Assembly: GCA_016630955.3 (NCBI GenBank) | Contig: CM049986.1 | Location: forward strand, 2,232,001 to 2,296,000 | Origin: Didymella arachidicola | Lineage: Eukaryota > Ascomycota > Dothideomycetes > Pleosporales > Didymellaceae | Length of the DNA: 64,000 bases | Direction of reading: 5' to 3' | In this document: piece by piece, positions 30,591 to 40,565 of the stretch | Layout: each line of letters opens with the position of its first letter | How positions within the stretch are numbered: the first letter of the stretch is position 1 | Notes under the pieces: generated by a model | Seen by the model: the letters and a program-made list of their open reading frames with translations, nothing else | Told to the model about the DNA's origin: nothing | Databases searched by the model: none | Position numbers and translations under genes: made by a program

Positions 30591-31867
30591 GAAAGATGAT
30601 CAAGGCGCGGTCTGGCGTTGGAAGGTATGCTCCACATACTGGTTTGGCGTACATCGTTGGGCATCTAGACACTGGGTTTGGTCTTTCAGGACCTGAGTAT
30701 GCTCTGCATCACCCATAACGATATCAAATACCGAATCAAGCAATTCGAAGTTACAAAATGCCGCTTCATGGTCCCAGGCAAAGTCGACCCCAGATCATGA
30801 GAGCACTCTGCATTAATGCTTTCTAAGGAAGCATAAGAAGTCCTGTTAGCTATGTTTTGAAAATACGCGCGTGACTTCCCTATGAGCCCTCGTGCTCAAC
30901 GCCGCGTACCGGTACCTTGAAACTAGGCCACGAAGACCACAGGTTCATTTGTTTTCAACGGCAACTCCAGACGAGGCGCACTGCTTGAAGAACCCCACGG
31001 ACTAGTCCGCTATATCATACAAACTATACTCCGCTAGATCGTACGACGCGTCTCATCGCATGGACGCCAAGTATCGATAATGCGCCCAACATATTCACCA
31101 CGAGAGCCCACCTCAAGCCTGCAGCCGCGCGTGGAGCGCGAGGGCGGTAGATTGGGGTTTCAAGAGTTAGAATCTGACTGAATGTAGAGCCAATGACAAG
31201 CACTCATCGTTCAAGATGGAGAGCCTTACAAATCCACACATCTGAAGTAAGATGAGTCTCACGATCGGACACTTGGTCTGGGTACAACAGCAACTAATGC
31301 GACAGTGACGCTCGGAATTGCCGGATATGAGGGAATTGAGATCCAATGAGAGGGACCCTTGCTCCCCAAATGCCAGCCAGCTGCTGGCAGATGTCCGTGA
31401 GCACGTGAGAGCCAGCCATGGAATCTAAGCTTAACCGCAATAAGCTGTAGGCTACGCTTGGTCTGTGCGCGTTTGCTCCAACCTTTACGGCCACGCCAAG
31501 CACGATGCAACATCGTGCAAAGCCGTTGTCGCCATTATCGTTAGGCCGTTTCCCTCGGCGATAACAGATTATTGCTCCTTGTGAGCGATCTTATTCGGAA
31601 GTTGGCGGTAGAGCCAGTGACGCCCAATTACGTATCGAGCTTCAGACTTTGCGCTGAGAGGCAACCTGCATCATCAGGGTCCAGCGCCGAACCACTGATC
31701 ACCATGATGGTTACCTCTTCAATTTCAGTCGTGAAAAATGACGTCGATCATCGTGGAGACCCTCTTGGACTTCTCAGTCAAAGTTTGCGAGCAAACAGTC
31801 TGGTCTTTGGCCACTAACAGTGATATCTGGCTCGATCCAGGCTGATTTCATATCACATACTGCCGAT
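30591..31867. other. gene-less stretch, about 1.3 kb
   Basis: No coding frame with a protein-like composition on either strand. It includes the 3' flank of the J-protein gene and the promoter of the transporter gene. No repeats or RNA genes were recognised. Confidence 0.4.
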
Positions 31868-33492
31868 ATGCGCGAGACATTGCGAACCGACCCGCCAGTG
31901 CGCCGCGGCATGCACCCTGCAGTAGGGGACACACGGTCTGCCTTTGACAACTCCAGCGAGAAAGGCGAGAGCCAACGAGACTTCACAGGCGACCACCTCG
32001 GCAGCAACCGCGCCACGAGCCGCGATACAGATACCATGCCTGCCTTAGATGTCGAGAAGCAGGAGAAGAGGCGTCCAGAACTCCACGATGAAGATCCATT
32101 TGGTGACGAAGGCGATAATGAGGTCAAGTACCGGACTTTGCGGTGGTGGTGAGTTCTTACTGTTGACGGGTTGCCGAAGAGAGTGCTGATTTGGGTAGGC
32201 AAGCTGGACTGATTATGATTGCGGAGACGATATCTCTGGGTATATTATCGCTGCCATCCGTTCTTGCTGCCATTGGCTTTGTGCCGGGAATCATCCTCAT
32301 CATCTTTATGGGACTGCTGGCAACGTACACTGGTTACGTATTAGGACAGTACAAAGCGGCATATCCACGTGTACATAACCTTGCGGATGCGTTGGAAGTC
32401 ATGTGGGGCCCTTATGGACGAGAATTTGGTGGTGCTGCGCAGACTATATTCCTTATCTTTGGTACGTCGAGTGGTTGTGTCAAGATTGATGTGCTGACAC
32501 CTGCAGTCATGGGATCGCACATTCTTACGTTCACGATCGCGATGAACGCTATCACCGGAAACACGACTTGTAGCATCGTCTGGGGTGTTGTCGGGTTCAT
32601 ATTACTCTGGATATTGACCCTCCCTCGGACGCTCAAGAAGGTTTCATACCTCAGCATTGCCTCTTTCATCAGCATCTGCGGCGCGGTCTTCGTCACTATG
32701 ATCGCGTTAGGAGTCGACCCTAAGCCGAATCTCAGACTAGCGGCTACGTACTCACCGAGCTTTGCGCCTGCTTTCTTGGCCGTGACTAACATCATCTTTG
32801 CTTACGCTGGTCATATCGCCTTCTTCTCTTTCATCTCAGAATTCCGGGATCCCAGCGAGTTTCCAAAAGCCTTGGTCATGTTACAGGTGACCGATATTAC
32901 CATGTATCTAGTTGTCGCCATTGTGGTGTATAGGTACGCTGGCGTAGATGTTGCGAGTCCCGCACTGGGCAGTGCGAGCAGAGTAGTGGTCAAAGTCGCG
33001 TACGGTATTGCGCTGCCTACGGTATGTCGTCATGCATCATCTAGAGCATATCATGGCTGACATTCGCAGATCCTACTAGCTGGTGTCATCTATGGACACG
33101 TTGCGGCAAAGTATATTTATGTGCGTATCTTCCGTGGCACCCGGCACATGGGTTCTCGTACATGGCTGGCCATTGGTTCGTGGGCTGGCATCACGCTGAC
33201 GCTATGGTTTATCGCGTGGATTATTGCTGAAAGCATCCCCAACTTCAACTCCCTGCTTGGCCTGATCTCAGCGTTGTTCGCTGCCTGGTTCACCTATGGC
33301 ATGAGTGGCTATTTCTGGTTGTACCTGAACTGGGGTAACTATACTGCGAATTGGAAGAAGATGAGCTTGACGGTTCTTAACGTGGCCATCTTCTGCATTG
33401 GCGCGGCGATATGTGGCATTGGACTGTATGCGAGCGGAAAGTCAATCCACGACTCTCCGTCAGGCGGCTCTTGGTCATGCAGTCGGTCTTGA
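31868..33492 (+). CDS. amino-acid transporter (AAAP / Aa_trans family, Mtr-like), 493 aa
   Basis: Proton-coupled amino-acid permease, probably in the plasma membrane. Four exons, 31868-32148, 32199-32461, 32507-33021 and 33070-33492, give 494 codons. The ATG at 31868 (MRETLRTDPPVRRGMHP) is the first in frame. A 90-residue acidic, disordered cytoplasmic N-terminus leads into KYRTLRWWQAGLIMIAETI, the first helix typical of fungal neutral amino-acid permeases (N. crassa Mtr group). About eleven membrane segments follow, among them VLAAIGFVPGIILIIFMGLL and TNIIFAYAGHIAFFSFISEF. The 45-bp third-phase intron at 32462-32506 has no stop and a length divisible by three, so its retention would add 15 residues inside a helix. 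The C-terminus ends GGSWSCSRS. Substrate preference cannot be read from the sequence. Confidence 0.9.
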
Positions 33493-33693
33493 GATGTTTC
33501 GAAGGTGTGGTTTACCGGTCAACAGCTCCGGCTCAATGTTATTGACGTTCTGAGATAAGCTGTGATTCCAACTCTTGCGACGCTGAGATATAATCCTGTG
33601 GTTGTACCGAAACGCCCGCTTGTGGAAATGCTCATGCTCTATATGACAAAGTGTAAACAATAAGAAGAAGGTTTGCCCTCGTAAGAAGAGATG

Positions 33694-34272
33694 CTAGAAG
33701 TAGACAACCGGATCGGCCTGCAATTCGTTGAGCCCGGGAAGTGAGTCATGTATGACCGTACAAAAAATATCGTGGCTCGCTGGAGGATCATTCTGCTTGT
33801 CTGTGAGGGGCGTAAGCCGCACTTTCCGTACTAGACTCTTTGCCTCGGGGCTCAGGTGTCGTATGAAATCCAACACGGGCAAGTAGTTGAAGGCGTAGAA
33901 GTGGAACAAATTCTCCGAATACATGACGGAGAGACACTCGTGGTAAATGAGGCGACTAGTGCGGAAAATATCAAGTCTGAGGTGCTTGTCAGGGTGCGGT
34001 CTGCACTTGCGATTCCAAGTTTTGCTGATTACAGTCGAATCGCAATCGGTGTAAAGGATAAATCGGCCGTTGGAAGATGGAAGAACATGTCTCAGAATTT
34101 CGCGGCGGATCTCAGATGGGATCCTCAAAAACGGTGGATACGTGTCCAGCGCTGTAATGGTTTCCGGTATTGATATTTGCTTCTCGACGGATTCCTTGGA
34201 GTACCGGTCCAGCCGGCGCATGCAGATGTCGTCCGAAATAGCCCTCGAAGTAGGTGTCACCTGAGCTGCCAT
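33694..34272 (-). CDS. F-box/2EXR-like fungal protein, 192 aa
   Basis: A single exon from the ATG at 34272 (MAAQVTPTSRAISDD); the frame is open a little further but has no other ATG. The segment YPPFLRIPSEIRREILRHVL is the helix-turn-helix start shared by F-box and fungal 2EXR proteins. IFRTSRLIYHECLSVMYSEN and FHFYAFNYLPVLDFIRHLS follow in the order common to this large, fast-evolving fungal family. They are generally thought to be substrate adaptors or remain unstudied. The protein is shorter than many relatives. No transmembrane segments or signal peptide. Confidence 0.72.
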   Translation of the reverse strand: MAAQVTPTSRAISDDICMRRLDRYSKESVEKQISIPETITALDTYPPFLRIPSEIRREILRHVLPSSNGRFILYTDCDSTVISKTWNRKCRPHPDKHLRLDIFRTSRLIYHECLSVMYSENLFHFYAFNYLPVLDFIRHLSPEAKSLVRKVRLTPLTDKQNDPPASHDIFCTVIHDSLPGLNELQADPVVYF

Positions 34273-34819
34273 CAGATCGCATTTCAATAATTGTGCTCGC
34301 CGGGTGTCATTGACTCACTTTTTTGGTATGTGATTTCGCTGTCATGATAGAAGCGGTGGGCAGAAGAGAATGGGGAAGAAACCCGGGGAAGAGTAGAGGA
34401 TAACACGACGAATGTGAGCCACAGCACGTGCAAGGGTAATGGGGACGGTGCGCTTGGCACAATCACGAGGGGCGGTAGCCGGTGCAGTACTACCGACAAA
34501 TAAGGTATCGACAAGAAGGGAAAAGACTGTGAAACCCAACTGTAAAGATTAGATGATATTTCGCCAGTAGATGTCTGATGATACTTTGGAGGACGTCGCC
34601 GCATTGAGGTGTACATTGAGGAAGGTGCCTAAGCGGCCCGTGCGCAACGCCTCCGCCCGCGCTTCTCGAAATTTACCACTGGTACGCGTTTGGTGGGGGA
34701 GACAACACAGCTACGCAGTGTTCGCCCGATACCCCTAGAATCTTTGTGTTAGCTTTCGCAGGTCTTTGAACTTTGCGTAATCCTCCTTGAATTCTACCCC
34801 AGTCTCACGCCTTCACAAA
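34273..34819. other. divergent promoter region between the F-box-like gene and CCT7
   Basis: About 550 bp. The open frame at 34284-34616 on the minus strand overlaps the probable leader and has a random-looking product. No specific motif was recognised. Confidence 0.4.
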
Positions 34820-36656
34820 ATGTCTTTTGGCGGTCAGACACCGACAATCGTCGTGCTGCGCGAGGGTGAGTAGCCTAGAGCTTGTGAGGGTCATGGAGAT
34901 ACTGACTTTGACAGGCACCGACCAGTCCCAGGGTCGCGGACAGATCATCTCCAACATTAATGCTTGTTTGGCAGTACAGTCCACCATCAAGGGCACATTA
35001 GGCCCCTATGGTGGTGATCTGCTCATGGTAGACGCAAATGGAAGGCAGACAATCACAAACGATGGCGCAACAGTCATGAAGGTAACTGTGCCAGGATCCT
35101 GTGTATAAGACAGCACATTTCTGACTTGGTGTAGCTCCTCGATATCGTCCACCCTGCCGCCCGCGTTCTCACCGACATTGCACGATCGCAAGACGCCGAA
35201 GTTGGTGATGGTACAACATCCGTGGTTGTAATTGCCGGAGAGATCCTGAAGGAGATCAAGGACTTTGTCGAACAGGGTGTCAGCAGTCAGACCATCATGA
35301 AGGGTCTGAGGAGAGCATCGAACCTGGCCGTCAACAAGATCGTAGAGATCGCAGTGGATACAGCAGAGGGCAACCAGCGCGACACCTTGCAGAAGCTTGC
35401 AGCAACTGCCATGAGCAGCAAGCTGATCCACAGGAACGCTGACTTCTTCACAAAGATGGTCGTAGACGCCGTTCTGACCCTGGACCAGGAGGAGCTGAAC
35501 GAGAGACTCATTGGCGTCAAGAAGATCACCGGTGGCGCCCTTCAGGATTCACTCTTTGTCAATGGCGTCGCATTCAAGAAGACCTTCTCGTACGCAGGAT
35601 TCGAGCAACAACCAAAGTCATTCAAGAACCCTAAGATCGTCTGTCTGAACGTGGAGCTTGAGCTCAAGAGCGAGAAAGACAACGCTGAAGTACGGGTGGA
35701 GCAAGTCTCGGAATATCAGGCTATCGTGGACGCTGAGTGGCAGATTATCTACAACAAGATGGAGGCTTTGTACAAGACAGGCGCAAAGGTAGTTCTCAGC
35801 AAGCTGCCCATTGGCGATCTCGCGACACAGTACTTCGCCGACCGAGACATCTTCTGCGCTGGACGAGTCGCTGCGGACGACCTCGACCGTGTATGCCGTG
35901 CGACCGGCGCTAGTGTTCAGTCGACCTGCTCTGATATCAGCGAAAAGCACCTTGGAACCTGCGAGAAGTTCGAGGAGCGACAGATTGGCGGAGAGCGGTT
36001 TAACTTCTTCGAGGGCTGCCCGGAGGCGAAGACCTGCACACTTGTGCTCCGTGGAGGCGCCGAGCAGTTCATTGCTGAGGTCGAGCGTAGTCTGCACGAT
36101 GCTATCATGATCGTCAAGCGTGCGATCAAGAACAGGAACATTGTAGCAGGTGGTGGTGCCGTGGAGATGGAGATCTCATCATACCTTCACAACTACGCTG
36201 ACACAAAAATTCCTCATAAGCAGCAACCGATCATCAAGGCGTTCGCGAAGGCATTGGAGGTTATTCCCAGGCAGCTGTGCGACAACGCCGGTGTTGACGC
36301 CACAGATATTCTCAACAGGCTGCGCGTCGAGCACAGGAAGGGCAACACCTGGGCCGGTGTCGACTTCAAGACCGAGAGCGTCGCAAACAACCTGGAGCAG
36401 TTCGTCTGGGAGCCGAGCCTGGTGAAGATCAACGCTCTGCAAGCCGCCACAGAAGCCGCTTGCCTGATTCTGAGCGTTGACGAGACAATCAGTACGTTGC
36501 TTCGTCGTCTACTAGTATGCATTGGCTAATAAGATCACAGAAAACCAGGAGTCACAGCAAGCTCAGGCACCACAACAGCAGCTGCCGCCCGGCGCCGCCC
36601 AGAGGGCACTTGGTATGGGAGGACGCGGTCGCGGCCGTGGTATGCCCAGACGGTAG
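34820..36656 (+). CDS. CCT7: chaperonin-containing TCP-1 subunit eta (Cct7), 561 aa
   Basis: One of eight subunits of the cytosolic TRiC/CCT ring that folds actin, tubulin and WD-repeat proteins. Four exons, 34820-34865, 34915-35081, 35135-36491 and 36541-36656, give 562 codons. It starts MSFGGQTPTIVVLREGTDQSQ, typical of eta. ATP-site motifs are seen: LGPYGGDLLMV, NDGATVMK and VGDGTTSVVVIAGE, then the hinge AGGGAVEME. The catalytic Asp lies in the AGVDATDIL region. The last exon encodes a Gln-rich linker and a basic Gly/Arg tail (GMGGRGRGRGMPRR). Eta-specific stretches such as ERFNFFEGCPEAKTCTLVLR support this paralogue. The start ATG has the context CACAAAATG. Confidence 0.97.
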
Positions 36657-37536
36657 AGGAGCCGCAGTGCAAAGGACATTGGAGTGTACATCACCGTAAA
36701 GACACATCGACGCCTCCGCAGCGCCGAGATAAGTTGTCTATGATAATGCGAAAAAGCTCTTATGACACAAAGTGTTTTCCCAGTGATTGATGAATTATCT
36801 TCCACTAAGGTCTCTTTCCCAACAGAGTAATCAGAGCATGTGTCGACACTATCGCTCCATCCGTCCTTGTTCCTCCTTCCGTCAACGCCCGAGTGCAGCA
36901 CTAGCGCGTTGCTTGTGTCAAGCCCCGGTTGCCATCCCTGAACCTGCCAGAATCGGCAACATTGGTCATGCACTATCGATCGCGGTACTAAAGTATGCTT
37001 AAGCTGAGTTACAAACCATAACCTTATCTTGCCGTCGCGCAGATGTCGCCGCAACCTTTGTCACCGTTGCTGTCACGACATTTGTCACGGAGCGGCTCCC
37101 AGATGTCCTGGACGTTGTAAGGTACATGTGCGACCGATAAACCACGGCCTTGCGAAGCCTTGGGCGGCTCAGCTGGAGAGGGCTCGTTCGACTACGGCTG
37201 GACGCGCGGCTTGTGGTGACACCTGCTGCCCATCGTCAGCTGGCTTCGGATAGCGAATGTTGCTAGCGTCTGTGTCCTCTGCTTGACGGTACGGCCTCTA
37301 CTTGACTCTACTTCGAGCATGGGACTACTAGTGAACAAATCCGTGGTCAGCTCGGTGTCGAAGGGTTTGGGTTTTGAGTGGCGAACCTCACTATAAGCAT
37401 ACTTTAGCACGGCAATCAACATTTTCTGCAAACTTCCCCATTGGGAAGGTTAACAAACAAGCTCCGCAAATACAAGGAAGTATGATCGTAATTCAGAATC
37501 GCTCAATTCAATCATCCAAAGGTATATACTCTACTG
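36657..37536. other. intergenic containing an inverted-repeat element
   Basis: Convergent 3' flanks of CCT7 and the 7TM-RGS gene. Apart from the inverted repeat listed separately, no coding frame is convincing. Confidence 0.45.
36978..37417. repeat. inverted-repeat element, about 440 bp, MITE-like
   Basis: A 24-bp arm at 36978-37001 matches the reverse complement of 37394-37417 at 21 of 24 positions (shared core CTAAAGTATGCTTA). Similarity continues inward with small gaps for perhaps 30 bp more. The interior, about 390 bp, has no coding frame. Two long inverted arms around a short non-coding interior fit a miniature inverted-repeat transposable element or a relic of one. I found no clear target-site duplication. 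Confidence 0.5.
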
Positions 37537-39482
37537 TTATAGCCCGGCAACAAACTTCGTGATGCGACCCACGACCGTTCTCGAGCTCCCGTTGCTACCG
37601 TCACTCCCCGCACTGCGCTCCGAATCGACACTCGAGCGTCCCTTCTCCTGCATCTCCTTGACAAACTTCGGCCATGTATTCGTCAGTACCAGAGCCTCAG
37701 TATGTTCCTTCGCATTATCGAAAATGCCCTCATAAAATGCATCAGGTACCTCGCCTTGGTACTGCCGCCAGCCGGTCTCTGATAGAACACTCGACGTCGC
37801 TGTCTTGGGGGGCTCGACGAACGGAAGTGCAGGCTCGAAGAATGCCTCGCCGCACACCGCACGCGCTGCAGACTCGAAGATGCTTTCCAGGGCTTTTAGT
37901 TGTGGCGAGGATAGATTGAGTGGGAAATCCGCATCTCTTGGAGAGATGAAATCAATGTAGAGGCGCAGGGCGGCGTCGAAGGCTTGTTTGCGCTCTGCAA
38001 CAGGGTAGAACTGTTTCCATTTCGAAAGACGGGTGAGGAAGGCAATGTTTTCACCGCTGAAGTCGCAACGCGCAGAGAAGTCTTGGAGTGGTGTTGGATT
38101 TTCGCTCAGGACGCGCATGAGTGCGGTCATGGTCATGAGGCGGTCGCCGGACTGGAGGTTTTCAACGCTGGAGGTATGATCGATGAGCTCAATCATAGAT
38201 CCTTCGCCTTCGGAGTAGACTTTAGACGTTGGGCGCACGTGGAGGGTCGTCGCGAGTGAGGAAGTGCTGCTCATCTTGCGAGTAGCGGCCGCGCGCTGAA
38301 AGCGCCAGTGCTTGAGAACTTGGTAAGCAGGGATGAAGACGGTAAAGACCTCAATGAACATAGTGTTCAGGTGTATCCTATATACTGTAAGTGCTTCACG
38401 CTTGAGCTGGGCTGTAAATGTACTCACCATTGGCTGGGTGGGAAGTAGCTGTTGATGCTACTTGTATAGAAGACACCACAGTACGATGCAATCAGAAACA
38501 TTGGGGTGGCGTGAAGTCTTCCTAACAGTCAGTATATCTCATTCACAGCTTGCGTTAACAGCTCACCCGCTGAGACAAGCGCCAATCGTCTGCGTTCGCC
38601 ATCCCATCGTATCGTGAATGCCCCAAGCCCTCCAAATCAAAAATGGTGCAACCGCCCACATCCAGACAAATTGCCACAAAACTGATGGCCACCACTCCCA
38701 ACCTCGCCCTAAGTCGATGAGCTGCTCTGGTAGAGTCGTCCCGGTTATCTCGGTGCCCGGAACCCCAAGTCCTGGGTGGTACTTCTCGCATGCTAGACGC
38801 TGTAAATGCTTCGCACCTCAGCCTATTCATGGCACCACTAACCTATCCACATGCCTGTGGTCAGGGCAATCTGACAAATCATTGCGACTCCGATCAAGAT
38901 GAAGACCTTGTTCTCAGCATTGACGCTTCTCCAACAGACTGCCCAGCTCGTATGCGACTGAGTTCTGCCCTTATCAACCCTCGTCCTAGGTTGTGGAGCT
39001 GATGACTCGAATTGTTTCTGCATCTCCACAACTCGCAAGAACTTGAGATTGGCAGCGTGGAAAAGAGCGATGCCAAGCGGAAACCATGTGCCTGAACGAG
39101 ATGTCAGTCGAGGAGGAACGAAATGGATTCGTAAACGAATAAAATGTACGCGAGGCAGGCATACCCAGGTGCGTGGGGTTGGAGGGGACAACATACCCAT
39201 GATGAAGTATTGTACCGTATAAGCGATAACAATTGGCATTGTCCCACCGATGGGGTATACAATCTGTGCCATGCACCAGTAGAGATGCAATAGAGTTATG
39301 CCAGCGAAAGCCAACGGCAGGCTCCGTATCTTGAGGGCAGGAATGTGTCGATTCCAGAGGCAGAACATCATACCAGAGGCAACGATGGCTGTCCATACTG
39401 CCGCAAAGGTGACGAAAAAGATCCCGACCCGGTCCCAATTGGGTGGCTGTACAGGGAAGTTGTAAACCGTGGTGCTGTCCAT
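37537..39482 (-). CDS. seven-transmembrane receptor-like protein with C-terminal RGS domain, 563 aa
   Basis: RGS domains speed GTP hydrolysis by G-alpha subunits. Five exons, 39482-39197, 39091-38843, 38792-38567, 38517-38428 and 38377-37537, give 564 codons. Seven hydrophobic segments are visible: VGIFFVTFAAVWTAIVASG, PLAFAGITLLHLYWCMA, MPIVIAYTVQYFIMG with its continuation WFPLGIALFH, VFILIGVAMICQIALT, VLWQFVWMWAVAPFLIW, ATPMFLIASYCGVFYTSS and FIEVFTVFIPAYQVL. The RGS domain spans about 355-530, with NPTPLQDFSARCDFSGENIA at its start and FYEGIFDNAKEHTEALVLTN near its end. This layout is that of plant AtRGS1, Aspergillus GprK and Magnaporthe Rgs7-type proteins. The ligand is unknown. One acceptor (GGAAG before exon 4) was chosen because only it keeps the membrane helix in frame. 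Confidence 0.86.
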
Positions 39483-40565
39483 GGTGTTCAAGCGCAAATC
39501 CAAGATCGTGGAAAGCGTAAGGGTCTTTATGACGGTTCTCGAGCAGCAAAACGCACCGATCAAGGGAGGGAAATGCGAGGAAGTAAGCGGACAAAGCAGA
39601 ACTGAAATCACCTCCGTGCGAATGCACCGGTGCAGGTCAAGGAAGGTGAATGTGGATAGATTTTCACGGCTGGCATCCGAAGGTCGAAATCAATACCAAG
39701 AATCAAGACGCAGGATTCCAAGATTACTTTTAGCAGCCGATTAGCTCTTTCAGAGCAAAGCGAATACATGTCGATCCTTAACAAGCGCCGCTGATCGACG
39801 CGCGGTGCCTGGTTGGAGAAATGTGCTGCGGCCTCTCATACGGATTGCCTATTTCCGGGAGACTTGGCACGATCGGCTAGACTCTAGAGGATCTTGATTG
39901 CTGTAGATCTGTTTGTTGCTCCACTTGCGATCTGGGAACGGGCCAAAGGTGACTGGGAAGGGTGGGTTAGGCTATGTAGCCGTGAGGCACTGGCCTGTCA
40001 GATGTCAGCGGGACACGGGAGCAGGGATGTGATCTTGCGGCGAGCTCTCCGCCAGCCCGTGGAGTCGTGGACGTACAGTTACAATTATATTACAGTATCA
40101 CCGAACCACGATTCCACGTTGTCTGACAAGGATACCTACACACACGCTTGTTCGCCTCATTCTGCAAAACGCGCCCCTGGATAGACCCATCGTCGTCTCT
40201 GTACAATTGATTGTGAGTACGCCGCTTGCCGATTTCGTTGTTCTCGAGATTAGTCGAGTGGAGTCGCATCGATCTACCGAACCATTACGTTCAGGACACA
40301 AATTTTGGGTCGCGACAACGTGATTTACATCTCGGCGATTGCTTGGTTGTGATGAAGTCTCAAATCCGACCCCGATAATCTCTAAATTTGAAGTTGTACA
40401 GTATTGACGTTGATATTATTGCACCTCATCTTGTTATAAGGGGTTGAACAGTCAGATCGAAAAAGGTTTGCCAGGCGCTGCAGCGGTTTATGCATAGCGG
40501 CGATCATCGTTGAATCGGGTCATTCGAAGACGCAAGACGCCGACGCCATACCTGTGCCGTGTTCA
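39483..40565. other. gene-less stretch, about 1.1 kb
   Basis: Promoter side of the 7TM-RGS gene and 3' flank of SRO7. It turns AT-rich near 40080-40450. No convincing coding frame, repeat or RNA gene. Confidence 0.4.
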
